Of a DNA stretch of 64,000 bases, positions 1-10,912 are shown piece by piece. The stretch is from assembly GCA_946902985.2 (NCBI GenBank), contig OX336388.2, positions 293,796,526 through 293,860,525 on the forward strand. Reading direction: 5' to 3'. The position numbers were made by a program, and so were the translations under genes. The DNA comes from Meconema thalassinum. Its lineage: Eukaryota > Arthropoda > Insecta > Orthoptera > Tettigoniidae. The notes below the pieces were generated by a model that did no database searches, was not told the origin of the DNA, and saw nothing but the letters and a program-made list of their open reading frames with translations. Position 1 is the stretch's first letter. Every line of letters starts with the position of its first letter.

Positions 1-61
1 GGTCTTTGAGACAAGGCAGGACTACCTCAGAAGGTATCAGCAGCTCCTGCACGCCCAGTAT

Positions 62-883
62 ATGAGAATTATAAGGGCACTTGTCCGGCCACTCCGCAGC
101 GCCAAGAATCGAAAGATTAGGGCGAAAATCCCCACCCTCCGTACACAACTCAACAAAGCACACTGGAAACTACACTGCCGAAACGAGGTCATGTTCCAGC
201 AATGGGAGGCACTCATCCAAGAATATAAACGGATAGGAACTAGCGGTACCAAAGTTTCCGAACAGGCCATATGCCTCAATAGGCAGTACGCCCAAATTTG
301 GGAAGAATATCGGAAACTCCAAGCCAACAAGGCCATCTTTGAGTTCACGGCAGGGCCACCAGCGAAGCCAAGAGAGGACATAGGCGTAGATACGCTAATT
401 CAGCAATTCGCGAGAATGTCCCTCTCGACACGTACCGCCACACAAGGGAAGGAGTCTACCGTGACCATAGGCCAGAAATCGGTCAGACTACCCTCCAATA
501 CATTGCAAGGGCGCTCACAGACAATTACTCGACCCCTACCGCCAGTTCAGAGGGCGATTTCGCCAGAATGGAGGCGGACACCAACATGTGCACCCCCAGT
601 GCAGAGATATACAGGGGGATTGTTTACAGTTCACCAGGGTGTAACACACACGCCTGCAGGCATTATCCTGCCTCCAAAACAAAGTACACGGGGTATAAGG
701 GAAATTTTACCGCCCACCCCACGAGGCCAGGCAGACAGGAGGGCATACACGCGCACATACACTAATAGGGTAGCGCGGAGCCAACACAGCCCTTCAGGCG
801 CCAGCACACCTACGCCTAGTAACAGGCACTACGGTGAACGTAGGCTTAGGCTTGCTTTACTTCAAAACACTCCTGAAAAATAG
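62..883 (+). CDS. Unrecognised 273-residue basic protein, Gag-like in character
   Basis: The frame is open from base 2 to the stop at 881-883; 62 is the first ATG. In copy 2 the same frame is open back to a stop at 46711, with no earlier ATG. The first about 100 residues are charged and helical (many K, R, E, Q), as in a coiled coil or a Gag matrix/capsid-like region. The rest is rich in P, T, R and S, with several PP pairs, and looks disordered. I see no zinc knuckle, protease or polymerase motif. It is followed by about 4 kb without long ORFs. It could be the gag-like gene of a large non-autonomous retroelement or a gene carried by a big transposon; I do not recognise the family. The two copies differ in this ORF by one base that I noticed (415). 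Confidence 0.5.
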   Translation: MRIIRALVRPLRSAKNRKIRAKIPTLRTQLNKAHWKLHCRNEVMFQQWEALIQEYKRIGTSGTKVSEQAICLNRQYAQIWEEYRKLQANKAIFEFTAGPPAKPREDIGVDTLIQQFARMSLSTRTATQGKESTVTIGQKSVRLPSNTLQGRSQTITRPLPPVQRAISPEWRRTPTCAPPVQRYTGGLFTVHQGVTHTPAGIILPPKQSTRGIREILPPTPRGQADRRAYTRTYTNRVARSQHSPSGASTPTPSNRHYGERRLRLALLQNTPEK

Positions 884-3800
884 TAAAGAAGCACCTCAAT
901 GGGAACCTGAGGCCTATGCCTTCATAACAGGGCGCAGTAATTCCCCCCGACGGGCGAGGGCGCTCGCACGATAGTGAAATTCACTGACCGCACAAGCCCA
1001 TGGATAAATGTTCCCAGGACAAAACACACAGAATTTTCCACATAAAATGCTGAAACATTCCCAAAACCCTCACGGGGGCGCGTACACTACAATTAACACA
1101 AAAGACAGATTCTACCCCTGTAGAGGTTAGACACACAAACGGGATGCATTCACACAAACACGACCCTCCAGGGGCAAGCAAATTGCGCGGTCTGGGAATA
1201 CAACATCACAGACTTACACTTCCATACAGCATTATAACACTTGAGATATACTGGCAGGCAATAGTTAAATTACAGAGGGTAAACGCACAAAAACACATGC
1301 CCATTGCCTATACGCCCAAAACTGTACAGTTTGCATGTGTATGTATATATTTGATCCATATGTGTATGTTATTTCTTACACTGCCCATAGCAGGAATTTT
1401 TCTTGTCCCCTATGACAGCGCTCAAACTAAGCGTAAATACCGTAAGATAACACTCACAGTTCAGGGGAAAATACTGTAATATATTTTTTAGGTCACACAG
1501 TAAACACAGTTCCCATAAAAAGGGTCAATAAGACTGAAAAAACTGTCACAGAGACACAGGCCCAAAATGCAACAGGAATGATCATCCTGAACAAAGACGG
1601 TTTCAAACCCGCGACCTTTTGAATACCAGGAACGCAAGGTCAAGTAGGCATCCAATTGGAGGACACAGCAATAAGGGACAGTCACGCTAACAGAGTTTAA
1701 TATGCACAAAATAACAAAACTGCCACCGACATCTAGTGACCAGACACGCGACTAGAAGCCCGGAGGTACACGTACATAAATACATGAGATACTCAGAGAG
1801 ACATATCACGAACAGGAATATATGTGCATCAGACCTACAGTACAAAAATTGGGGACACGATATATATGAAGAGAGGTAGGGTTTTTTACATGACGAGGAA
1901 CCAAAGGCTCACAATGTTGCAGACAATAGAAAAGCGTGTCAGCAAACCCACGCACACTTGCTCAACACATGCGATAAACAGACGGCTAGGCTAGCAACAG
2001 GTACTTGACACAACATTGAAACTCGACACTATCGCCAGTCAGCGGTCAGCGATAAGACGTAAATGGACATGCTGCATTCGCAAGTACCAGACAGGCTAGG
2101 AACACTCTCACTCTGGCAGTAATATACACAATCATTCACGCCATTTTCAAAGCCGGATAACTCCCGAAATTAAAGTACGAGGGACGTTCCGAATTACACA
2201 AAACACTCACACTAATGTACATTTTGGCACGCGTATTTCAAACATACAATACACGCCACGGTGCATAAAATACAGAAATAGTGGTCCCGAGGCATTAGCC
2301 CAAGGCATATGCGGACGCACAGAACAGATACCATACCTTTGTGGGTTGCGTCAATCCCGCATGCCTGTACCAAACATATTACATACATAATAGACAGTCT
2401 ACAGCCTCCAGCAGCTTAGGCTACAGAAATGTATAAGGTGTGCATCAGGGCCTAACACATTCAACACACAAAAACACGATACAAACGTGCCAAAAGGAAG
2501 CTATCCAACGGCATTTTGGCGCGACAATACAACTAGAGGCCACACTAGGGACGTACAAAATCCCAACAGACAACGCAGACATAAAACACGGAGCGTTACA
2601 CGGGATCACGGGTCCGAATACCCAATAAAACCGGACGACGTGAAAAGCAAAACTGTCGATCGACGGAAGATCAGTTAGATCCAACACACAGGTCTTTCAA
2701 CCTGGAAAGTCAGAAAACTCAGCCAACGCGACTAGACACCGGATAGACACATTTACAGGGGAAAATCCACTCCCAACTGGACAAAAACTGGCCAAAACTA
2801 AGGCAATTCGCAAGTACATTAAAATTAAACCAGGATTATGGACACGGGGACAGACAATCACACGGGCGGCATCGCACAGACAGCATGAATACACAATCCC
2901 ATAAAAAGCCATAGGATCCCATATAGACACTGTGCCCCATAGAGTATAGCTAAGAGTGAAAATAGGCATAAGAAGGTTTATATTATATGTATCTGACTGG
3001 CATATTATTACTGTGTACACGCTTTAAACATACACTAGGGACGGCGTATGAATTGCACTAATGCCACACACAAGCACAAAAACGATTGAGCCACACAATC
3101 ATGAACACAGGAATGTTCTTTTACATACGGGGAATACATGTATAAGCACATAAACTACACAAGACTGGCACAGATAGCATCACCACAATGGTAGGGCAAA
3201 AACATAAGGCGCGGTCATCATGAAGAAAAGTAGGGCCTCGTGAAAACATATTTTGGAAACACTCATACCATTCGTGACAGGGTCGCCGCATAAATACTGT
3301 ACACTTCAATTGTTAACTGGCGGACAGGACATACGGTCCCGGCAGCGCGTTATCACATGAGATAATACAACACTTTTGCATGCTCAGCGCGAGTACGTGA
3401 CACACTCGTCGGCTGAAGGCACTCACAGACAGCCCGGTATCACAATCGACAGAATATCATTCACTAGAGGATTCAAAACTACACTACGCCCACAAATTAA
3501 ATCCAGGGTCAACCAAAATTCGTACAGACAACATACATGGGACATACATACAGGGACGTAGGCCTGTTCTAAGGTAATCGCTATAATAGCCTACTTAGGG
3601 CATTAGCGACCCCGGGACTGCCAATAGGGGACGTACCGGGAACGCCAGGCCTCTACGGAGACCACAAAATACTTTTTTTGGACCATAGCGCCCGAAATCT
3701 GAATACGGGGGACGCCACGGGCACAGACAAACGCTCACACAAAGTAGGTAACACCACATCTCTACGGCCAAAAATCATGGCAATGTAGATTACCCCGGAC

Positions 3801-5105
3801 ATAAAATAGTAGAGCTAGACACAATGGGGAAGGAATCACGGAAACAAATTCCCAAACAAGCTTGTGAGCGAAGAAAGATGATGGCCTTTCTAGAATGCAA
3901 ACACATGTCAACATACGGACAGTGGCGGAAGTCACGTTTTGTTAGCCTTCCTACATATCATTGAAGACTTACCGTACACAAGGACACCAAACAAATACAC
4001 AAAAAAACACTGCGCTGCAATTAAGCGAATTCCAGCGCGTTGCCACACACTGTTGCCGGAAGGAATTCTTGTAGCACCAAGACGTAACAGTGACATACAG
4101 ACATGATGACACTGACATAAAAACAATAACAATGACGATATACAGTGCCAGGGATGTTGATACAGGAAGTGAGAGCGGCATTACTATAGGCTCCGCATCC
4201 AATATTACACAAATATTGTGGGCCGGATTGATCTCGGTAGACAGACTACTACACGCCTATCACTAGCGAGACTAGGAACATGTCTACAAGGGTGATAACA
4301 CGCAGTACACGGCACCTGACAATTAGCCACGCGACACTAGATAAGCCTTCTCCGATAACACCACATGCGCCGGCAGACGTCAGCGGTGGGCGACCACACA
4401 CACACAAGCACGCCAATTACAGCCACGGCCTCTTCCTTCCCATACGCGCCCAACAATCAGGGGCGGATACAGACAGATTCCATGAGGGAATAACCCCCCC
4501 CCTAATAATTTCTTTTCTTGTTTTTTTTCTCTCTCTAAAATTAATTACGGGCAGTTATGCTAAGCCGAGTTATTCTCACAGTCACATACTACCCTACCCC
4601 ACGTTATGAACAGGAGACCAGATTAGGCCGTGACGACACAGCGTCACCACACTTAAACATCCTAAGGGCAGCCCGAGGGCGGTGCCCACAGACACAAACA
4701 TTTTCACACAACGTAGGTATCACAGACCCACGGGCACGCCACAGACTAGTATTTTAGGAGATAATAGGTGCTTTATGGCATCTCAACTTAGCCAGCGTAC
4801 ATCTCAAAGAGCGGGTAGAAAACACATAGCGACCAAGAGAGAATGACACACTACAATAGGAGTAGAGGTGGATAATGCCATCAGGATGGCCATGGTACCA
4901 ACTACGGGCTACCATCCCCATACCCTTCTTCCTACATATCCTATTACCTACAACACTATCCAACACAGACATACAGATACATAAAACACCTACACTACAT
5001 TGCAAAGTATACATCGGGGTTGATAGACTTCATGCTTCTCATAAATTAAGGTTTGCTACACCTTGGCCCCAAACGCCTACACCTGAGTATTAGAGGTGAT
5101 TCGGA
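884..5105. other. A/C-rich internal sequence with no credible gene
   Basis: About 4.2 kb with a marked plus-strand excess of A and C over T and G ('acacaaac'-type words recur). ORFs here are short, lie on both strands and have no recognisable motifs. A single-strand base bias over this length is typical of the internal region of LTR retroelements or of large non-autonomous derivatives, but I see no flanking LTR pair. A tRNA-like B box on the minus strand near 1610 does not fold convincingly. Repeated identically at 47707-51934. Confidence 0.6.
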
Positions 5106-5109
5106 AACT

Positions 5110-5404
5110 AATATCAAGCGGCAATGCACATCTCTATGTAGAGATTTAATGCCGGTGAAATATTTCGCACAGCCGCCATGTTGGATTGGTGAGACGTAAC
5201 AAATTTTCAAGGTCTTGGTCGGAGTCGCCCGGAATAGTGCTATGAACTTACCGAGTTTCACTGAAATCGCTCCAGCCGTTTAGAATTTATTACGGGGACA
5301 CACACACACGCCTCTCTCTCACACACACACACACCTCTCTCTCACACACACACACACGGACAAAAGGTGATCTCATAAGCCTATTTTTTCAAAATTGAAA
5401 ATAG
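5110..5404 (+). repeat. End of unclassified repeat family with terminal hairpin (copy a)
   Basis: This segment matches the reverse complement of about 34325-34560. Shared blocks include 'gaaatatttcgcacagccgc', the 'ggctgtagcg/cgctccagcc' block, a CA microsatellite and 'ggacaaaaggtgatctcata'. The family ends in a near-perfect hairpin (agcctatttt ... aaaataggct) at about 5378-5404, directly followed by LINE sequence. The hairpin end recalls a Helitron 3' end, but the usual spacer before CTRR is missing, so the class is open. Confidence 0.7.
5285..5357. repeat. CA/CT compound microsatellite
   Basis: Alternating (CA)n and (CT)n blocks inside the hairpin-ended repeat. The counterpart in copy 2 (about 52125-52186) has different block lengths, as expected for a slipping tract. 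Confidence 0.9.
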
Positions 5405-5623
5405 GCTAAAAATAATATTGGGCCTAAAACAGATCCCTGTTGCTTGGCAACTACTCTCAGCATTCATGCAACTAACAAATTGTTCCCTGTCCTTAAGGTA
5501 ATCTACAAACCAGTGAAGTGCAGTTCCTCTCACACCAGCTGATTCTAATTTATGAATTAGTAGAGAGTGAATAACAGTGTCGAAAGCCTTTTTTAAATCT
5601 ATAAATAAACCTGAATCAAGCAA
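5381..5623 (-). pseudogene. LINE reverse transcriptase fragment
   Basis: The minus-strand translation contains FIDLKKAFDTV, the first catalytic Asp block of non-LTR reverse transcriptases, followed by a 'GTALHWFVDYLKDREQFV' segment typical of Jockey/CR1-like LINEs. After a frame change comes QGSVLGPILFL, the next RT block. Only about 75 residues remain. The fragment is cut on one side by the hairpin-ended repeat and on the other abuts an oppositely oriented LINE ORF1 relic. Non-functional. Confidence 0.85.
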
Positions 5624-5634
5624 TCCTGAATCTA

Positions 5635-6142
5635 GAGCACATTATGCAAGTACATTTTTACGTCACCCAATGTTAAATGAAAAGAAACTCCAGGCGTTCA
5701 ATCCTTCTTCCATTATCTATAGAGTAGGGGTCATTCGGGGAGTTGATCTATCTCTCTCTGAACCAGATATTTTAACGTATATTGAATGCGAATGCAAAGG
5801 AAAACATACAAAGATGGAATACTCGAATTTCACCCGACTGGTACTATTAAAGTAACTTTTGAAACTCAGCAACTCCCCCAATATGTGTCCATATTTAATG
5901 TAATGTTAGAGGTACAAGTTTTCATTTTTCGTCCAATATTATGCAAACGGTGTCAGCGGTATGAGCACACACCCCCTAGTGTGCCCCGCTGTTGTCATTG
6001 TGCCCAGGGCCATCAAACGGACGAATGCACACACATTATGGCACATTGTGTCCACTGTGATGAAAATCACTCTAGTGAGTCCTTACAAAGTACTTTTCGT
6101 CAAAGACAAATTGATATAAAAACAAATGTGTATCACAAATAA
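5635..6142 (+). pseudogene. LINE ORF1 (Gag-like) fragment with zinc knuckles
   Basis: Two overlapping frames join near 5790-5850. The upstream part has GVIRGVDLSLSEPDIL, a motif block found before the zinc knuckles in I/Jockey-type ORF1 proteins. The downstream part has cysteine clusters (CKRCQRYEHT, then CCHCAQGHQTDEC, then HCVHCDENH) that fit serial CCHC knuckles binding RNA. A frameshift separates the parts and the frame ends at 6142. It sits head to head with the RT fragment at 5381-5623, so the two were not inherited as one element. Confidence 0.8.
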
Positions 6143-7400
6143 GTCATATCAAGAAGTAACACAGAAAACCCCGACCACTACATATCAGTCCCTTACTATT
6201 CCCCCAACAATTTCCCATTCTTCCCGCCCCGCTTACCACTTCCTCCGTTTAACGCCCTGGAGAAAAGATCTGCCCTAAATCTTTCCCATAAGGGAGAACG
6301 CATCAGGCGTGAGCCTGATCAAATTGGCTAATGTGGAACAACAAATAGACTGAAGCGGTGTGGTGTAGTGGCATGAAAGTACATCACCAGAAACCAAAGG
6401 TTAGATAATATATAAACAGTATTTATTGAGGCAACAATTTTTTAAATAATAACATCAAAATGCACATTCAATGCACACAAACGGGTTACGCAGAATTGGC
6501 TAGTTGTGAATTGTAGCAAATTGAAAGGGTCTGGTGACAGAACCCTGATTAATGAAAAACCAATGAAAAGGCTTGCCTTGATTGGAGAGAAATTGGACTT
6601 GAAATATAATATACACAATAATAAAAGAACCATAAAATGATGAAATGTATGATAAGAGTAAAATTTAAATGCCTTATAAAATTTGGACTTATCTTCTCAA
6701 TTTGTAGAGCCAGCTCCTTAAAAGTCCCAGCTATCATAATGTTGTTTGAGAAGTCCTTCACAGTTTCTTCTGAAGGAGGCGTTCATGGCCTCAAGATACA
6801 TATGCCGTAAATATAAAAGTTCAACTCTTCTTTACTCTCTTGCAAGGGTTTAACACATGTAGTGTCCAGGCGGTTACTCAGTATAAGTTGAAATTGGTTG
6901 GCAGCTGGGAAGACAGCTGCTGCCTTGAAGTATGAATTACAATACACCATCTAAGGTGTGGCTTGCAGAGTACTACAGCTGGCAATTATTCCTGCCATCT
7001 GGAGCGATGTGTCAGAGTGAAGGTCTCGTGACGTAATTGCGAGGTAGCGTAGCGACTGGTGATAGTGCCATGAGGTGTAGCAGCGATGATCAACAGAAGT
7101 GAGATCAGAAGTGCGAAGTGATCCGAAATGCGAAGTGATCAGAAGTGATGCAGAACACCAGCAGGCAGCGTCTTTTATATGGTGGCCATGGAATCACCTC
7201 GAACGAAGAGACCGCCTGACCAGACAAAGCCCTGCAATTCGCTGAATGAAGGTCATGCTGACGTCTCTTGCCACCGTCCATCAGCAAGGCGCTAAGCACA
7301 TCAGTAGTTGCTCTGTGTGCCGGAAGTAAGGAGTGCTAAGAGAACGGAGCGCTGTAACACTCGAGGTATGAACTTAGAAAAACTGTATAAAGAAGCTTAT
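6143..7400. other. Unassigned sequence
   Basis: No ORF with recognisable motifs on either strand. Short internal repeats of the 'gaagtgatc' type occur at about 7100-7150. Present unchanged in copy 2. Confidence 0.5.
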
Positions 7401-7403
7401 ATA

Positions 7404-7582
7404 TATATGAAAATGAAAATCCACAGCCAGCTTCCAGTCTCCGACCGGGTCAGGAATGGAATGAATGAACCCCCATCTAGCGGCGAGGATATGAACTGTG
7501 CTGGCTGCCGAAGCCTGTCGCACTCCTCTGGGGCAATTATTAAATGAATGACTGATGAAATTAAATGATAGTGGAGAGTACA
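7404..7582 (-). mobile_element. SINE family A, truncated copy
   Basis: Matches the 3' part of the longer copies at 41208-41530 (+) and 56470-56799 (-). Shared words include 'ccgaccgggtcaggaatgga' and 'cactcctctggggcaat'. The tRNA-like head is missing, so this is a 5'-truncated insertion on the minus strand. It is duplicated at 54234-54412. Confidence 0.85.
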
Positions 7583-7788
7583 CATTATTGAACATGTTTG
7601 GTGAAAGTGCGCGCCACCACCAGCTGAACCGTTTACGCGCTCCCGTGATCTGCGCCAGTCACAGCCGTCTTAGCTTGCCGTGTTTATCGGGGCGCACATA
7701 GATAATGACCCTTTATATCGATGCTGCTATCACTTATCAGCAAGGCATAATTCCCCTCTCACATCAAGTCAAGTATTTAGGCCTTATT

Positions 7789-8034
7789 GCTACCTGCGTG
7801 GCTCAGCGGTAACGTTCTCGCTTGCTGAGTCCAAGGTTGCCGGTTTGTATCCTGGTGCAGTCAGCTGACATTTGAGGGTGCGCAAATAAGCGGGAGTCGT
7901 GTCAGTAGATTTACTGGTACGTTAAAGATCCCCTACGGGGCAAAATCCCGACACCCCGGCGCCTCTACAAGCCAGAGTAGTTAAAAGGGACGTAAAACCA
8001 ATAACATTATTATTATTATTATTATGTATTATTA
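7789..8034 (+). mobile_element. SINE family B, full length, ATT tail
   Basis: A tRNA-like head carries an A-box-like 'tggctcagcggtaacg' and a B-box-like 'ggtttgtatcc', followed by a body and an (ATT)n tail. It is flanked by an 11-bp direct repeat, taggccttatt, at 7778-7788 and 8035-8045, the expected LINE-mediated target-site duplication. The second copy at 54619-54867 has a longer ATT tail. Confidence 0.9.
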
Positions 8035-8055
8035 TAGGCCTTATTATAGACAATA

Positions 8056-8298
8056 ATGCGGCTTTGGTAGCGTAGTTGGTAGCATGCTGAACTGCGGTGC
8101 CTAAGATAGCGGGTTCAAACCCGGATTTTTAAGAGCGTTAAAATCCTTCAGTACGCTTTCCTTCGGAGGGGAAGTAAAGCCGGTGGTCCCATGTCATAGA
8201 TCTATGGCATGTAAAAGATCTTTCCACAGATTAAACTTGTGTGAAGCTAAATTTCTTGGTTAAATTCCGATGAAACGCTCTATCAAAGTTCCAACGTT
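8056..8298 (+). mobile_element. SINE family C, cut by the duplication edge
   Basis: The tRNA-like head has 'tagcgtagttggtagcatgc' (A box) and 'gggttcaaaccc' (B box). The body word 'cggaggggaagtaaagccgg' is shared with a reverse copy at 26655-26915. The sequence stops matching the family at 8298, while copy 2 (from about 54890) continues to about 55205. That places the breakpoint of the large duplication inside this SINE. Confidence 0.85.
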
Positions 8299-8559
8299 TT
8301 CTTTGTAATAAACGCGTCTCGTTTATTAATTAATTATATTTGGGACTAGCTAAACACTTAAATCTAAAGATAAATGTTAGAGATGGCACCATCATAGCAT
8401 AGGACAAATGTTCCCCTTACTACTAAATGTAAAAGTTTCTAGTATTTGTAAACAAGTAAATGTCTTGCTTTGCTGTAGATTATTTTGATGTTTGATCCTC
8501 CCGTAGTCATTTTCGATGTAATTGCTTAGGGTTGATCTTACCAAGACCAACTACAATAC
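8299..8559. other. Unassigned sequence
   Basis: AT-rich, no ORF or repeat recognised. It lies between the duplication edge and a dispersed repeat. Confidence 0.4.
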
Positions 8560-9055
8560 TCAGACCTTAATGCAGGTATCGAAAGTGTTAAAATGGCGTA
8601 TGCGGAAGCCCAAGATATTTTTTGTTTACATTCGTTGCTGGGATACAATGTTAGCTTTGATTAGCTTCGTTTGATGAAAGTTGGGATAAACTATTGCTCA
8701 TCTGCAATTTTTAGTGTCTTCAGTATGTCTGCTAAGCCCAGTTCGCGTTAATGTACTGCAATCGTGTGTAAATATGTGATAATACGCTAATTATGGACAT
8801 GTTCGATTGTGTGATGATTGTTCAGTCGACCGATTGCATTGTGTCATTTACTGCAGACGTTGAAGTACCTAAGACTAAAGCATTAATAGAAGTGTCTCAA
8901 GAATATGCACCGCAATGATTTGCTAGTTAGTGACAATATATTAATAGCTCAGTACACTTCAGTACCGGTAGTGCCGAAGCCGAACTTAAGTACGTAAAGG
9001 GAAAACGCAATGAGCATCTACGGCAAGATTAAACCGTTGACGTAATCTTGAACTC
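8560..9055 (-). repeat. Dispersed about 490-bp repeat (copy 1), possible LINE 3' UTR
   Basis: Reverse-complement match to 42632-43112. Shared words include 'aaagggaaaacgcaatgagc', 'gttcagtcgaccgat' and 'ggtatcgaaagtgt'. On the minus strand it follows directly after the stop codon of the LINE ORF at 9056-9484, so it may be that LINE's 3' UTR. Copy 2 is followed by retroelement-like sequence, which leaves an LTR origin possible. Confidence 0.75.
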
Positions 9056-9484
9056 TCAGCGTCGTGTTGGTTTCTTCTGATCTTCCTCAAATCCCCTTGT
9101 GTGAACAATATTCCTGAATACATTTCTATTTATCAGATCTGGCGATCCCATCTCCACTAGGCCCCTCTCCACCTGTTGGTAGCACTTTGGTCTTGTACGT
9201 TTGTTCTGCAGAAATTTGTGGATTCGGTAAGTAAGTCTCGTATGATTCATTCTTTCCAAATAGCCCAAAAATTGAATTCGCCTCATTCTCATGGTATCGG
9301 TAAGTTTAGAAATTTTCATATATATTTCAGAGTTGGGTTTGGTATAGTGTATGCCATTTTTAATTCTGGGCCCTAAGATGTTTCGCAAATTTTCCTTTTC
9401 CTTTTCAATCTCTAATTGTTCCTTTAATGTTTTAAGTTGTAAATTGAACGTTTCTGAAGCATAAAGAGCTTCCTGAAAATACAT
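9056..9484 (-). pseudogene. LINE ORF2 C-terminal fragment
   Basis: Minus-strand frame of about 140 residues: LYASET block, KILGP-like 'NLRNILGPRIKNGI', then RRIQFLGYLERMN and RLTYRIHKF. These are the conserved post-RT C-terminal blocks of several non-LTR retrotransposon clades. The RT domain is absent; the fragment joins gypsy integrase sequence at about 9476. The ORF ends at a TGA next to the dispersed repeat. Confidence 0.8.
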
Positions 9485-10912
9485 CCATGGCTACAAAAAT
9501 GTGTCTATTGCCTCTACGTGCCCTAGGCAGTGGTCCAAAGTTGTCTACACTCATTAGCTGCCTTGGCTTCTCTGGTAACAACGGAATGGGTCGTTGTCTC
9601 ATTAAAAAGGGATTTGACTTTACCATTTGGCACAAATCGCATGTCCTAATAGCATTTCTTACAGTTTCTCTTAACTTCGGCCAAATGAATGCTTCTTCCA
9701 GTAGAGCAGTTATCTTATCTATACCAGGATGTCCAAACGCTCTGTGTGCCAGCCACACCAATCTCCTCTGCAGAGATGCAGGAATAACAATTCTTTGGCG
9801 GGTATGCTCTACATCATCCCACTTGTGTAGCATCTGATTGTACCACAAGTATTCTGTTGATAACCCCTCTGCCTCTCTGTACATTGCAGTTCCCCTTGCT
9901 AAGCGTCCCTCGAAGTAATCAATCATCATTTTCAACCACGGATCTTCGCGTTGTAGGTTGGTAAGATTCTTCAAGTCATCTAAGGTCTTCTGATCTCGAT
10001 GTTCTATCTCGACAGCTAGAGTTTCCTCTTCTCTCGGATATCGGCTTAGCATGTCCGGTATTACGTTCTCTTTCCCTGGACAGTATTCTATTTCCACATT
10101 GAACTGTTGAACATACAGGGACCATCTTGTCAACCTCTGGCTGGACAAATCCGTCTTTAACAAAAATGTTAAAGCTTTATGGTCTGTTCTGTGGACGATT
10201 TGAAAGCCATACACGAGTTTGCGCCAGGACTGTAACGCGTACAGAATTGCGAGCAACTCTATCTCTGTAATCGTGTAATTTTTCTCGTGGGCCCTCAATC
10301 TCCTACTTATAAAGGCAATAAAAACTTTCTCCTCGGGCTTATCAACATTTTCTTGGAACAGCATCGCCCCTATTCCAATAAGTGATGCATCCGTCTGTAT
10401 TATGAACTTCTGGGTATAATCAGGATATCCCAGCTTCACGTATTCCAAAAGCATTTGTTTTGACCTCACGAATACTTCTTGACATTGCACCGTCCAATTC
10501 CACCTGCCGCCTTTCTTCAATAGATCTTGCAGCGGTGCCACAGTTGTAGTATAGTTTGGGCAGTGGTTATCAAAGAATCCAATTACTCCCAAATACTGTC
10601 GGACGTGCTTAACTTTCGTGGGTCGAGGAAAATTTCGAATTACCTCTAATTTCTCTGGGTTTGGCCTTACTCCATTTTCATCGATAACGTGCCCTAGGAA
10701 TTTAACTTCCCTCTGACAGAAGTGCGATTTCTTAATGTTAACCTTAAAATTAGCTTCTCGAAGGTTATCCAGCAACTTCTTCATGTCTCTCATGTGCTCC
10801 TCCAGAGATTCCGATGTGAGTAGAATTGCGGTCTAACGCTCTTATCAAAGCTGAACCAGCTGTTTTCAAACCAAAAGGTAGTCTTAAAAATGAGTATGTA
10901 TGTTTGCATATT
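9479..10912 (-). pseudogene. Ty3/gypsy pol fragment: RT, RNase H, start of integrase
   Basis: A 453-codon open frame (10793 to 9432) covers the RT thumb (KFLGHVIDENGVRPNPEK), tether and RNase H (QTDASLIGIGAML, HEKNYTITEIELLAIL, RTDHKAL), the HHCC integrase zinc finger (HRAFGHPGI ... CDLCQ) and the first integrase Asp (VDNFGP). RT continues upstream in another frame with LRLPFGLKTAG up to about 10905, so one or more frameshifts exist. The catalytic YxDD block is missing between them. It is truncated inside the integrase core by the LINE fragment. Dead fragment of an LTR retroelement, probably the same element as the protease at 11473-11736. Confidence 0.9.

Larger units (their letters stand above)
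1..8298. repeat. Large duplication, copy 1 (left end outside the window)
   Basis: This stretch recurs at 46824-55131 in the same orientation. I noticed only a few substitutions (positions 415, 4762, 4804, 7692, 7693) plus length changes in a C run (9 versus 14), a T run, an A run, the CA/CT tract and the ATT tract. Copy 1 is already inside the duplication at base 1, so its left edge is not visible. The right edge lies inside a tRNA-derived SINE: after 'gttccaacgtt' copy 1 leaves the SINE consensus while copy 2 continues it for at least 70 more bases. Copy 2 therefore looks like the older context and copy 1 the derived, truncated one. All internal elements, including the LINE relics and SINEs, were carried along. 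Confidence 0.95.

Noticed and set aside
1144..1479. Plus-strand ORF of 111 codons in the A/C-rich region, and similar ones to 5100
   Set aside because: Composition-driven, no motifs, and equally long frames occur on the opposite strand.
1595..1690. tRNA gene on the minus strand (B-box-like gggtttgaaacc)
   Set aside because: The T stem and anticodon stem do not pair; probably chance or a very old SINE trace.
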